From: Macrolepiota albuminosa
Taxonomy: Eukaryota > Basidiomycota > Agaricomycetes > Agaricales > Agaricaceae
Reading direction: 5' to 3'
Assembly (NCBI GenBank): GCA_027475525.1
Contig: JAMWFC010000049.1
Location: 2,898,947-2,962,946, forward strand
Length of the DNA: 64,000 nucleotides
Part shown: positions 1 through 15,667 of the stretch, in pieces
Layout: every line of letters begins with the position of its first letter
Numbering within the stretch: position 1 is the first letter of the stretch
Position numbers and translations under genes: made by a program
Notes under the pieces: model-generated
The model's database searches: none
What the model saw: the letters and a program-made list of their open reading frames with translations, nothing else
Told to the model about the DNA's origin: nothing

Positions 1-228
1 TGCTGGCCTTTGTAAAAAAGGTAGTCAGCCCTAGTGTATCGTCACTTGTCATGTGAACTGGAATGATTTCATGTGTCAACTCCTCCATCCTTTCTCGTTT
101 CAGTAATTCCTAGAGTTTTGGTCAGATCCACTACCACAGGCGCATACTCCAGGTCAGTGCGATGTATATGTAGAGCAAAAATGCACCCATATAAAAACAC
201 AGCATTAGTCCCTGTTAAGGTGAAGTAG

Positions 229-297
229 GAGTAGAACCCACCACTGTACACAATATTGAATATCAATAAATGAATATTCCACTGAACCACTGGGACT
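229..297 (-). repeat. tRNA-like dispersed repeat, copy 1
   Basis: Read on the minus strand, this stretch has a tRNA A-box-like block (GTTCAGTGGAATATT) and, about 45 bases later, a B-box-like block (GGTGGGTTCTACTCC). It aligns by eye with 25047-25127, which has the same order, spacing and AT-rich middle. No closed cloverleaf forms. I read it as a tRNA-derived SINE head or tRNA pseudogene rather than a working tRNA. The rest of 1-340 shows no gene I can support. Confidence 0.35.
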
Positions 298-339
298 GGT
301 TGCACCGCTGACGTCAGCTGGCTCACATGCCGACGTCAG

Positions 340-1460
340 CTACCGTCCGCTACCGTCCGCTGGCATGCCAGCGGACAGCGGACACTCACGCACCCTCTTC
401 CACCCTTCCCCCTCTTTCTCCCCAGTGCCATCCTCTCCACTCCCCACACTACCTCACACGCCACCCCCGTCCACCACATGCACCCCGCTTCCCTCCTCCC
501 CCCTGACCTGACGTCCGACGTCTGCTACGTCCGCTGGGGTACCAGCGGACACCCACGCTCCTCCCCTTCCCCCTTCCCCCTCTTTGTCCCCACCCCCATC
601 CCTCTTCCGCCACCCCCCACACTCTCCAAGACGCCACCCCATGCGGCGGACACCCACGCACCCCGTTTCCTTCTCTCCCGCCCTGATGCCGGACGATGCC
701 GGGGGTTGCCGACGGATTCCCGTGGATTCCGACGGATGCCGACGGATGCCAGCGGGTCACGACGGCTGCCGGCGAACTCCGACGGATGCCAGCTGATGGC
801 TGCTGATGCCAACGCCCCTTTCAGGCCACGAAAACTCTTTTGGGAGGTATGCCACCCCCCTTCCACCTCAAAAAATCCATACAGGAACCTGCGGAAACGT
901 AGGTGGGCGTCCGTTCATTGTGTTATCCGACCTTTGAATCTATCCGTTAGTAACGGACCTGTGGTGCAACGGTTAAATGTGTGTTCCGTTGCTGGAGGCT
1001 TTCCCAAGGCCGGGGGTTCAATTCCCCCCCACAGGCATACGACGGGCAAGTCGACGTTACCTTTTTTCTTGGTCCAACCAGACCCCGTGGACCTGCGTAG
1101 GCCTCTGTGGATGTCCGCTGGTGTCCTGCGCAGGCCTGGGAGGGCCCGCGTAGGTTTGAGTCCGTCGACGTACGTCTGCATGGATGTCCGCTGGTGGCTT
1201 GCGTAGGCCTGCGTAGATTTTCAGGGCCCTTTCGTGGACGTACGCTGGCGTCGGGGGTGGGAAAAGGATGGAAGGGGAGACGCGCAGCCTCGAGTTATTG
1301 CGGGGAGGAATGGAGAGGGGAGGGAAATGGGGAACCTCGAGGAGGGTTTATTCATGCCATGAAGTCCGCCAATGGAGGAGGTTTTCACTCGTGTGCTGAT
1401 GCCCGCCGGCAGCCGCTGACGCACATTGACGTCCGCTAGTGTCCGCTGGCATCTGCCGGG
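340..1460. repeat. GC-rich region of reiterated short motifs
   Basis: The stretch is filled with variants of GTCCGCTGG, GACGTCCGCT and GACGGATGCC (densest at 340-376, 690-800 and 1080-1250) and includes a perfect 22-bp palindrome at 355-376. Open frames on both strands here have strongly skewed Arg/Gly/Pro/Trp composition, which such repeats produce passively, so I call no coding sequence. The tRNA-like block at 958-1036 sits inside. The region probably derives from a repetitive element, but no termini were found. Confidence 0.5.
958..1036 (+). repeat. tRNA-like sequence, possible SINE head
   Basis: A 7-bp acceptor-like stem (CCTGTGG with CCACAGG), an A box (TGGTGCAACGG) and a strong T arm (GGGGG-TTCAATT-CCCCC) are present. 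The D stem pairs poorly and the anticodon arm can be drawn only with mismatches. It lies in repetitive GC-rich DNA. A tRNA-derived SINE or tRNA pseudogene fits better than a functional tRNA. Confidence 0.4.
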
Positions 1461-1649
1461 CCTGCATGCGCATGTGTGTGCCCGCCTTTTATCGATCCAC
1501 TGGACCGTGTCATACAGCACATTGTGACACGTCCGCGGCTCTGTATTCTACGGCACTGTGGGGACTGCTCCGCTCCAGTATAGCGGACTCCGCTGGACAC
1601 GTATGGTACGGCACAAAGCAGGCTCCTGTACAACGTATGACACGTACCG

Positions 1650-3800
1650 TTGTGATGTCTCTATGTGCTGAGCCATTCTTGCTACATGTTGTTGGTTAAG
1701 GCATTCCTGCCAAACATATGCATGAAAATCATCTATGCAAAATGTGTGCAAATCCAAGATGAATAGTACATGCAGTTGATGATTGTAATTGAAGATGACA
1801 TCAAACTAGACCTTCATGTCAGGCAGGTTTTTAAAATAGTTGAAATATCCTTTGAAAGAGTCAGCAATTTTGATAACAATAGGTCTCCCTGCACCATGCT
1901 CATCTTCAGCATGCATGTGCTTATGCATTGTGGCCATCAGATTGGCACCAGCACTGACCCACTTGTTAAACAAAAGCTTGCTCTCTCTAGAGGTATTGAA
2001 GGAAGCATTGAGCAATCACAGCTTTCTATTCAAAATCACAAAAGTGGACTCAGGGCCAGGGGGCTCTTGGGCTGCATGGCAACAAGCATCATCTGTTAGC
2101 AGATTGAGAGGTATGTATTCTAACATTCCTGCTTCTAACACTCATCTGACTTTGTGAGGAAAAACTTTGTCTGCCAATGAGAGCTGGTACCCCACAGTAG
2201 GTGGACAGCCATGTCTGATACAGTTGGGGCAAGCTGCATCCCTATCCATATTGTTACCTATAAATATGCCAGGTGCTTGGTGCAAAGGGTCATGCAGTGA
2301 AGGAAAGGCATGTGCATTTGGCTCTCTGATCCTAACATTTTGGCCTTCTATCATAGAATCAAAAACTGAGCCAAAGGGCACAGGGAGGGCCATGTCAAAG
2401 CTGTGAGTTTGAATTTGAATTGCCTAGGTGCATCTGCAGTGCTACAGTCCATGTGAGAAACTCCAGGTAAAGTTATAAAAGACAGATCATCAGCAAGACA
2501 AAGGTCTTGATAGTATGCACATTGGACCCACATTGACAGGTCAGCAATAGATCATGTCAACAAGAATGTTGTTAGCATTAGAAATGACCTAACACAGTCA
2601 TCCAAACACATTAGGCCCCCTTTTGACAACACATAAGGTCATCCAAGTACATAAGGCCCTCTTCTGCTGATCAGAGACACATAAAGTTGTCTGATACCAA
2701 GCAGATGTGTAAGAACTGCAATACAAATAAAAGTAGCAATAGATAGGCACAGGAGGCCTGCCACCTCTACTACAATACATGATAGGCACATGAGGCCAAA
2801 AGCAGATCACATATCCAGAAAGGTGCATATAAATAGAAAAGATGTGCCAGTAGAATACAGTAGCAGAATAGGCACATAAGGCCAGAGTGGATTGCATGGC
2901 CATCAATGTGCATATCAAAGGAAATTTGTGCAAGTGGAATACAAAGACAAAGAAAGTAAAATCAACAAACTGCCCACTCAACTTATCTGGATCACATTCT
3001 GACCATATGTGTACAAGAAATTCTGCAATTGAGCTTCTGTCAACATCACAACCTGACTCTCCTGATCCTCTTGCTTGTCCCAATTGAGTTCCCTCAAATA
3101 CAAAGATAAACTATCAATGGAGGGAGTCCATCTTGGAGGCATGAAATGCTCCTGGGGATGAGTGTGTCCATGGGGCATCACAAAATATTCAAGGGTTCCT
3201 CCCAAATGTGGAGTGGACCTCAAGCAACAAGCAGGCCACTCAGAAGTCTTGGAAATAGGTAAAGGCACTGAAAACACTAGGTGCACATTGCACATGAACT
3301 CATCCACTGCTGCTGGAGTAATAGATGCAAGTGCTTCCTGCAAGGAGTTGTTGACACAGGTGCATTTAGTTGCATGATACTGTACCAGTGAAGGTGTCTG
3401 GTGAGCCTGGTCTGAAATATGTTCTTCTTCCTCTGCAATGCTCATCTTCTGTTTTGTACTGCATGTGTGATGCATTGTAGCTGATTTGGCCACTTCTATC
3501 AGGGCACCAAGTAGAAGGAAAGAAGGCACAGCTTCCAACTGTAATGTCTGCAATGTGTGAGTCATAGAAGAAGCCCAAGATTCCAGTGTCCTCAAGCCCT
3601 TTTAAGCCACTTCCACCACATCTGCCATCTTGGACACCACATTCTCCCCCTTGCACATCAGAAGAAACAACTTTCTGTGAAGCCACTGAAGATGGTTGAA
3701 GAGTAAACACCAAAGTAAAAGAAGCTGGAACTGCTGTATTTAGCTTTCTATAAGTTCTTTTGTCTCTTCCAGTTATGGCAACAATAAGGACCATGAAGTG
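1650..3800 (-). mobile_element. Decayed DIRS/Ngaro-like gag region, copy D1
   Basis: Broken minus-strand frames match, block by block, the gag of the better element at 59354-61673. The start resembles its N-terminus (about 3785-3600). The segment near 3010-3060 carries the VMLTEAQLQ block. The segment at 1806-2015 matches the SKLLF-DDWVSAGMNL and SFESHFNYLKNLPD blocks, and 1650-1757 matches the VWQECLN block. Between the two gag halves (about 2600-2980) is a non-coding interval rich in CTTATGTGCC-like motifs that corresponds to the intron of the good copy. Stops and frameshifts are numerous and no RT follows, so it is a fossil. Family knowledge: this is the structural protein of tyrosine-recombinase retrotransposons. 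Confidence 0.75.
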
Positions 3801-3845
3801 CATAAGTGTTTAAAAAAGGATTATGAGTGTGTGCTGGCAGTTAAT

Positions 3846-4365
3846 TGTAAGGGCAACCTCTGGAAGCTATGGCTCAGTCACACAGCTGGCAGAGGGAGAT
3901 CCAAAGTGTATTAGAGTATGTACTGACAATATCATAATAACTACTCACCTGGCCAGAGGGAGATCCAAAGAGAACAAGTCTGGGGATTTCCTATGCCAGG
4001 TTGGATGCTTCTGGGGCTTCTGAAGCATGAGAAACAACTGTGCAGTACAACAAAACCTTAAAAACTTGAAAATTGACTAACCAAACAACTGTGCAAACAA
4101 GGCAGAAAAACTCCGGACTTTAGAAGTCAGAAAGGCAAACTCTGGCTTATATAAGCAGTCTGGAAGCAGTGCTGAAGGGCCCACACTTGTCTAAATGATA
4201 GCTAAAGAACCAGAGCACCTCAAAGGCTGAGAATAGTACTAACAGATAGTGTTGAAAGAATAGAAACAGTAAAATGAGAGAATGACAGAAGAAATAAGAG
4301 AATGGATGAATGGAGAGTGAAGAGATAAGAAGTGAAAGAAGGAAGAAATGAGAAGTCCCCTAACA
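3846..4365 (-). mobile_element. Solo LTR, family B
   Basis: On the plus strand it reads TGTAAGGG...CCCCTAACA and is flanked by identical 5-bp direct repeats TTAAT (3841-3845 and 4366-4370), the signature of integrase-mediated insertion. It is similar along its length to 35091-35619 and 42665-43138. Orientation is inferred as minus because the family B gag and pol lie downstream of LTRs in the opposite reading. A palindromic TATATAAG box is present. No internal region remains, so this is the product of LTR-LTR recombination. Confidence 0.85.
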
Positions 4366-6235
4366 TTAATAGTCGACTGACTTCAGTCATGCTCTTGTTA
4401 CAATTCAAAATATATGCTACATTCACCCCATCCCTCCTCTCTGTATTATTTCACCCCACATATTCAGTGAAATTGGAAAATTTGAACTAAAATAAGAGTT
4501 CAGCTTGAATTCCATTTTGAGCTACTTTTATATAAAGCATCTTGTCATAATCGCATGTTTTATATGAGTTGATACCCTCATTGGTCTTGTGAAATCAAGG
4601 GATTTAACCCAATTAAACTCTGCAATAACAAAAAAAAAACATGGTGACATAAACATGTGAGAAATCCAGACTGATAGGTGGACTAAGAATATTGTTAAGT
4701 ATTCCTCACTCCAGTATAAGTGACTGTATTGTTTTGTACCTAAGAATAATGTTAAGTATTATAAAGTACAGTTAGTGATTTGTTCATGTATATAAGTATG
4801 AACAACATACCCTCAGTCCAGTATAAGTGACTGAGGGTCCTGTCTGTAATGAGTCTAATATATATACAATTGTAGACAAAGAAAACAGTGGCCACATTGT
4901 AGCAGTGGCTGGTTTGGGAACTATAAAGTAGGTGTAGTCCTTGTGTAGCAGCCCTGAAGCAATATTGTGATGTTGTGATATGTGATGGGTAGAAAGCAGT
5001 GGCTGTGTGATTGACAAATAAAGTCCATCACAGTGCACATGGAGGACAAAGACACATGTCTATGAAAATGAGATATACAGCGATAATGAAGAGTGGAATG
5101 CATCATGGAAGCAGAAACAAATCATACTCGGTTGCATATCTGGACAGGCTGGGTTGTGATATACATTGATGCAAAATGTAGGTTGTAATTTATTATAAGT
5201 TGCCCAAATGAAATCAGACAAAGCTTAAGTTAAATATAAAACTCCAATTCACAAAGTTCTGGGGGTTTTCAGTTACCCCTGCATGTTGTCAAAGTAGTTT
5301 ATAATTTTCATTGATTTGATTTAGAATGCAATTAAGAATCACACTCAAAAAGGGCACCAAATAGTATTATTACTATTAACCCAAAGTCAATACATTTGCT
5401 TCAGGCGTATGACGTCCACTCCATGGGAACTCCAAGCCGTGGCAAGTGTGTTGCTTGCTCGACTCCCCCGAAATCCTCTCATCTTATACCTGCCTACCAA
5501 CGCATTAACCATTGTATTCCACACATGGTTCAATACCAGTTTTGATATTGCCATGCCCAGGCCTGGATAGAGGGCTATTGGTTTTTCTGAGTCTTTAATA
5601 CGCATAAAAGCCTCTTTTCCCTAGCTGAACCTTCTTCCATCGTTCCATCCTGCCTTCCCTAGTCCCTCTGCTTCTCCTCCCTTCTTCCTTCTGGGGCTCC
5701 TGGTGCTGTTTGGTGGTGGTAGCGGCTTGTGCTGCTTGCCTACGGACGTTTTCAAGTGCCGAGTAGTTAGCTTTGATGGGTGATGTCAGCCGGAGCTCGG
5801 AGGTTGTGCCGAGATCCATGCGGAGCACTGCCACCCATCGGCTGTTTCTTGTTGATCGGATTCACGCGTGTTTGCACGCTGTCTGGCTCTAGCTTTGGGT
5901 CGTCGTCATACGGCAGGGGATTTCGAGGTGAGGCTCCGACGTCTACGGTTTTCGACGTCACGCTTACGGTTTTCAGCCTTTGTTTCTTACAAAACTGGTA
6001 TATTGGTGCCAGTACTATATGTCTGTCTGCCTCAAATTGGAGGCAGACGTATTAACATGAGTGAATAAGAGCAGTGTAGAAAGTTGGGGGGGGGGGGGGG
6101 GGGGTTGGTGTCGAGGCATTCGGGAACATGTATCCGGCAAGGTATCAACGTGGGAGAGGAAATAACTCTAAGGGAGCCACAGGTCAAAGACTGCTGTAGG
6201 ATGTCAAGTATAATCATTGATTAGAAGAGTAGTAT
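4366..6235. other. Stretch without supportable genes
   Basis: AT-rich up to about 5.4 kb. A hairpin lies at 4810-4837 (9-bp stem CCCTCAGTC/GACTGAGGG), and its motif CCAGTATAAGTGACTG also occurs near 4711. A 19-base G run is at 6086-6104. Open frames at 5387-6068 are short, overlap on both strands and show no family resemblance. I see nothing else. Confidence 0.4.
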
Positions 6236-6595
6236 TCACCTCTCATCCATGACCACGGATAACTGACTCCTTCCGAAAGGGAAGAGGGTATCGGACATCT
6301 TCACGCTTGACGACTGTTCGTTGACTTGTCGGCGACACGGGGTTCCTGATGAAGCCGGGTCCATGGGTAGATCTGGTGTGAGCGTCTCCCACAACACTCT
6401 GCCGCTAACAGGGTCCACATCGGCGATGTAGTCGACGGCGGGACTTTGTGTCAGGCTTCCGGGTATTTGCTGAACTCGCTTTCGTTTGATCCGATGCAGC
6501 TTCAGAGAACAATGCGCCTTTGATTGAGTCGGAGAGGGAGTGCTAACGTCTCCTGTTGATAATCGAGAATCTTTGCGGCGGTTGCGTACGTTCAT
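6236..6595 (-). CDS. Hypothetical protein, 119 aa
   Basis: A single-exon frame with a genuine ATG at 6595 in an A-rich context. The product is hydrophilic and Ser/Pro/Arg-rich, with no signal peptide, membrane span or motif that I recognise, so no function is proposed. It is listed because it is the longest clean ATG frame between the repeats and the ATPase region, with more ordinary amino-acid use than neighbouring spurious frames. It could equally be a chance ORF or one exon of a decayed gene. Confidence 0.3.
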   Translation of the reverse strand: MNVRNRRKDSRLSTGDVSTPSPTQSKAHCSLKLHRIKRKRVQQIPGSLTQSPAVDYIADVDPVSGRVLWETLTPDLPMDPASSGTPCRRQVNEQSSSVKMSDTLFPFGRSQLSVVMDER

Positions 6596-7647
6596 TGTTG
6601 AGAGAAATCAGAGTTTAAATGGCCATATATAATATGCAAGAGCAGACCGATGACATAACACATCGCTGCATGACGTTTGCGATACTTCGTACGATCGAGA
6701 GCAGGGTAAGCTTCGGAAGAACTACATCTGCTGTATTGTAATATATGGCAGCCCACTATACAATCAAAAGGTATGTAAAGTACGCCAATATCAATAGAAC
6801 AAGATTCTTTACGTTGCAACAACACCGTGAGGCCATCAATCGCAGTTGGAAGTGCACTGGCCAGGGAGAGAACCCATGCTTATGACGTCACCACGACAAA
6901 ACTGTGATGATCAAAAACTATGTAAGTTTCACACAGCCTGAGGTCCGCTTCATGAATAGTGTATAAGTAGTACAAGGGAATACATTATCTCTATCCAGAT
7001 ACACTGAGGTCTAGTGTGGGTATCGGACCCGCGTTTGGAAACGCGAACCAGAGGGTGTGGCATCGGCAGAGTAGGGGACCGCAGATGACACAACTTTAGG
7101 ATATCAAGGTATTAGATAATGTCGGTGTGTATGTGTGGTAGAGAATGATTATCGTGTAGTGATTGTAGGAGTGGGATGGTGGGTAAGAGAAAGCGCTTAT
7201 CGCTAGGTAATACGTGGATTGTAATACAGCAGATGGTGGTACAAGAAAGAGATGTCCGAGGACATGTAACCGTGACTCAGCTGTTCGAAACGCGTTCCAT
7301 ATCCTTCCCGTGCCTCCGTTCTGCGGACTGTCACGACGCGACCCGTTCTCGATCGTGCTATACGCTCGTTATGATCACATCGCATTGTCGCATTGACGAC
7401 AATTGCCTCATCGTTTCTCTACTGTATATAAGTTGTTCCAACGCTTCATTTGTCCTTGTCCTGCATCCTTTTCCTCACTCACATAGAGCTCGTCAGTTCT
7501 GTCTAGTACTCACGTCTTGGTTCCTTTTCCCACTCACATAGAGCTCGTCAGTCCACTGGACTCGGCTTTCTCTCTCTGCAGGACATATTATCCTAGCGGG
7601 CATCACGCGTACGTCTGGTCGTCTACCAAACGGTCAGTTTGCCCCAG
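6596..7647. other. Intergenic region upstream of the ATPase locus
   Basis: No supportable gene. A perfect small hairpin CGCGTTT-GG-AAACGCG lies at 7030-7045. A TATA-like GTATATAAG is near 7424. A short direct repeat (CACTCACATAGAGCTCGTCAGT) occurs twice, near 7477 and 7531. It may hold distal regulatory DNA of the downstream locus, though that locus now looks decayed. Confidence 0.35.
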
Positions 7648-8043
7648 GACGCGTCGGTGCGCGTGTGTCACGGGACGTGTCTCGTGACGTTTGAACCGAA
7701 TTGCTCATGCCTCAACGCCACAAAGGGCCCACAGTTTCCGCCATTGGTTCGGCCTTTACGTGACGATTTACTGAGCTCGATCATTCTCGAATTCAAAAAT
7801 AGTCATATCGGGTGAAGAGAATATCTTCTTATTAAGTGAGTTATTGAACCCTCTTCCATTATGCATTTGAGTTCTCCTATTGAAATGAGATAAGCTTCAT
7901 TTTGTGCGATTGCCAAGTATCGAGACGGAACCAAGTTTCCACAAAATGCTTGTCATTCAGATAAGCACGTGTCGACAGTATGGATTTAAGACAATATATA
8001 TAACGAAGACAATTCTCTCGAAATGCCTGTGTAAATATTCACT

Positions 8044-11996
<3,953 letters not shown>

Positions 11997-12474
11997 TACA
12001 AACGATGGGCGCGCACTTCTGTTCATCTCGTGAGATGAATTCTATGGTTGTAGCGCAATGTTCAATATGTACGTATCATCTCATTGAAACGATTTGATGG
12101 ACCACATAGATGGTGCTTACCTTCAAACAATCAGAGCATATGGTGACGATGATTATAGACGCATCGAACCCTTTGTAGAGCTAGGATGTCATTTGTTACG
12201 TTAAGTTGACGGCTTTGGAACGACCAGTAACAGACGTTACTGTAAACATTACATCTCAAGATATGTTTCACCAACTGATGTAGCTTTGTTGCATTTGTTC
12301 TCTCATTCTACAATGCCATTTGTATCTGTCACTGCTTCGAACACTGAACCTTTGCCGACATATGTCAGAATTGCCTACGGGAGCGGACGACAAAAATAAG
12401 ATATACAGGGGAAAGTAGTTTGAAAGAGGGTTATAATGTGTGTCCGACTTCGTAAATCTTGCAAAGGCTCCTAT
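11997..12474. other. Intergenic gap between convergent genes
   Basis: About 480 bp between the stop of the ATPase remnant and the stop of the convergent monooxygenase. I see no ORF, RNA gene or clear terminator motif. Confidence 0.4.
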
Positions 12475-14343
12475 TCAATGAGAGACAGCTGTTTTAATCT
12501 GTATAGGAAGAGTGTCATAAAACACGTCCGCGCCTTTAGCTCTTTCCCGCAGAATCCCCCATTGTACCCACCAGTTATCCGCCTCGTCTTCTGCATCATA
12601 TCCAAACACATGCTTAACCTCGACCCAGTCCGGAAACTCTGCCTCCCCAATCGTCTCCAAGGCTCCCCTGCCCGCGTCACGTCTTTTTCGCATCCCATCA
12701 TCGCGTCGTTGTTGTGCCTCGCCTTGTTCCATCAGCGTATACATAAGGGTACCTGCCTCCTGCATCCTCACGGAATCGCACCGCGGCTGCCGTAGCTCCT
12801 GGAACGCCCCCAGGAAGGTCGTTATTTGATCTACCTCGCGAAGATGTGAGAAGAGTTTTGCGAGGACTGTGGCGTCTTCTATAGCCATTGCTGCAGATTG
12901 TACAGATCCTGGCTCAGAGGACGTAGGATTTGAATAATGATCAACCAGGCCAGTCCTGCGAAACTCACAGGTAGGGGGTGCGCTGCCTCTCCAATCACGA
13001 GCAAGTTCCCGCTGTCATGTACCCATTCCTCCAGCTCCGGATGTATCCACACGCCCGTACATGTCACTTCTGATGATAATCTACATAATGCCCTCAATCT
13101 GTCACAAAGTGATAAATGACCCTGTCTGTCAGATAAAATGGACTGCAGCACTCACCCTGGTTCTGCTGTCGAGAGCAAAGATCAAGACTTTCCGGTGGGA
13201 TATGTTGGTCCCATTGGGTACCATATTCAACATCAGTTGCAGGCCCGTATACAAACAAGCCAATTTCAGAACCATCTTTCTGTACATAATTTCAACAACC
13301 TTCGTACTCCGCGGTATGACAAAAAAAACGCACGATCGGGAAGCTGAGAGCGGAGTATCCCTGTCCAGACCAATTATACATCGTGGTCTGTAGAACATTA
13401 AAAACCAAAACATTATCCAAAGGAGAAGGAGATCTTACATATTCCTGGCTATAAAGATGTGCCAGATTGGTATTTTTGATGATTGCTTCTCGCTGTATTG
13501 TCATACTGATGGTGTCATGAGTCTTCTGTTTGGAAAGCCTGCTGTGCGCATGACTACCTGTACATATTCATTCGCTCCGTCGCGAGCTGCTCCTGCACAG
13601 GGCAAAGGAGACGTCGCGTAAGACCTGTCGGACCGTCCGCACCGACAATGACGTCGGCTCGTAGCTGTTCCCCAGAATTCTCGAGGGTAACGGTCTGATT
13701 GACAGCATCTATGGTGGACACTCTGGTCCCCAGACGCACAACAGCGCCACTGGAAACGGCGAGCTCGTAAAGCAAATGACGTAAGGCGGCGTGCTACGTC
13801 AAAAATCAACTCCAAATCTCAAGCTCGGAATTGAAGGACCCACTTGCGTATACAAAAATTCGCCTTGAGTGTCACGAAGTACTTCTTCGCCCTAACAGTG
13901 CGTGCCAAGTAGTTCTTTCATCTTGCGCGCGTGCAGTGAGACAAAGAAATTTAAATTAGTCCCATGGCTTACAGAGGAGGATGTCGACTTGATCTGTTTT
14001 GACGGCTATCGAACCCACTTCGTCTTCAAGGCCCCAGTAGTACAGGATTTTAGAAAGATTTGGTGCAATTCGACACGGTCCACTTGATTCCTGCATCGAG
14101 GCGCGGCGTAAACATCTGCAGGCCTCAGTAACTGAATCGACTCGTCTCTTGTTTAGTATAGTGGCATCGTCTTGCTCAAGGACGGTCACGCGGTGCCCGA
14201 CACGCCTGAGGGCCACAGCTATGAAAGTGAGAAATAGTTTGTTTGGAAAGAAACAAAAAAGATACAGTTCGTTACTCACCGCAATCTAGTCCAGCTATGT
14301 CGCCACCAACGACTATAAAATCAATATTCAAAGCAGCTTGTTT
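12475..14343 (-). pseudogene. FAD-dependent monooxygenase, 5'-truncated
   Basis: Family role: aromatic-ring hydroxylation or epoxidation with FAD and NAD(P)H (salicylate-hydroxylase-like fold). Reading leftwards: the Rossmann strand at 14343-14280 (VVGGDIAGL; the second Gly of GxGxxG is Asp), an intron 14279 to about 14221, then AVALRRVGHRVTVLEQDD and GPCRIAPNLSKIL. The exon at about 13795-13555 holds the DG fingerprint DVIVGADGPTGLTRR. Later come WSGQGYSALSFP, VIGEAAHPLP (usual GD motif, Asp to Glu) and the last exon 12888-12475, ending cleanly. No ATG exists in frame upstream of the Rossmann strand, and the frame runs into the inverted ATPase fragment at 14454, so the 5' end seems lost. Substrate unknown. 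Confidence 0.65.
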
Positions 14344-14453
14344 AGCCGTGACCTTAAACTAATAAGCCTATTTATTAGTGCCCTAGTCACCAAAGTTAGC
14401 GCCGCCTCGGCCTGACATACCTCTTTAAAAGTTATTATGAACGAATGAATTGC

Positions 14454-15187
14454 ACTTCGAGGTTGGACACGGAACAAAGACGTAACTGCAGATACAAGCA
14501 CATAACATTCAGCTGAGCCCCAAAGATAACTGACAAAGACAAACGTCAGCGGATATAACATCTCCAGCCTGGAACGACGTCTCTTGCCGGAATTGCCACA
14601 CTTTCTCCGTTGCGGATGACGAGTGCAGTTGGTGAAGACAACTGTCGCAACGAATCCATCGTTTTCTCCACGCGATATTCTTGGAAAAAACCGACTCTTT
14701 CCAGTCAAATGCAATGAATTGAAAGAACAGAGTACAAAAGGATGTACTTACGTGGTGTTGAGTACAATAACAGCTGCAATAACACCACCTTAAATCCAAT
14801 CTATGACCCCAAAGCTCAATGCTGATGCCGCAAGGAGAACAAGTGTTAGAGCGTTCGCTGTACCAGGCAATAATAAGATTAATCGAAAAGGGATTCAATT
14901 TGAATGCACTCACCGAGCTGTTTTATGAGAACCTCTACAGCGGAGACGCTATCGTCTCCATTTAGGAGATTGGCGCCGCAAGTTTCTAGCCTTCCACCGG
15001 CTTCGTTCTTTGTGAGGCCATTAACTTGGTTAGTACCCAGCTGCTGAACGAGCTGATCTACTGTCAAAGTGTGCGCAATAGGTCCTAGAGTGGCATAGTT
15101 GGGATTCGTGGGGCTAACAGTGACAGAAGCAGTAGTATTTATGCGACTCTTGATCTTCAGGCCGTCATTGCCCTTGAAGATTCCCAT
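14454..15187 (-). pseudogene. 5' fragment of the ENA-type ATPase, inverted copy
   Basis: The first exons of the ATPase at 8044 are repeated here on the other strand, including the same start codon, introns, M2 stop and frameshift. The match breaks at 14454, just before the TGES motif, so no functional pump can be made. Sharing the same disabling lesions shows that the parent was already dead when the duplication formed, or that the arms have since been homogenised. Confidence 0.9.
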
Positions 15188-15583
15188 AGTGAATATTTAC
15201 ACAGGCATTTCGAGAGAATTGTCTTCGTTATATATATTGTCTTAAATCCATACTGTCGACACGTGCTTATCTGAATGACAAGCATTTTGTGGAAACTTGG
15301 TTCCGTCTCGATACTTGGCAATCGCACAAAATGAAGCTTATCTCATTTCAATAGGAGAACTCAAATGCATAATGGAAGAGGGTTCAATAACTCACTTAAT
15401 AAGAAGATATTCTCTTCACCCGATATGACTATTTTTGAATTCGAGAACGACCGAGCTCAGTAAATCGTCACGTAAAGGCCGAACCAATGGCGGAAACTGT
15501 GGGCCCTTTGTGGCGTTGAGGCATGAGCAATTCGGTTCAAACGTCACGAGACACGTCCCGTGACACACGCGCACCGACGCGTC
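14454..15583 (-). repeat. Right arm of 1,130-bp inverted duplication
   Basis: Reverse complement of 7648-8777, with the same length. Its outer edge (15583) lies only 85 bp from the start codon of the coiled-coil gene, so the duplicated ATPase upstream region now sits divergently against that gene. Its inner edge cuts both the ATPase copy and the 5' end of the FAD monooxygenase. Confidence 0.9.
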
Positions 15584-15667
15584 TTCGTGTCAGACGCTCT
15601 TTCTTCCTGACCACCACCATTCGCCCGCTGTTTCTTGGTTATTCAACTTTCTTGATTAAATTACTTC

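Noticed and set aside
958..1036. Functional tRNA gene
   Set aside because: The D and anticodon arms need mismatches, and the locus is repetitive; kept only as a tRNA-like repeat.
449..1206. Several long frames on both strands
   Set aside because: They overlap each other in GC-rich short-motif repeats and encode biased Gly/Arg/Trp/Pro strings. This is expected from repeats, not from selection.
5595..6068. Overlapping frames on both strands
   Set aside because: Short, no domain, no consistent exon joins; a G19 run follows directly.
7176..7541. 121-codon frame upstream of the ATPase
   Set aside because: Overlapped by other frames on both strands, no motif, and contains a direct repeat; more likely upstream non-coding DNA.
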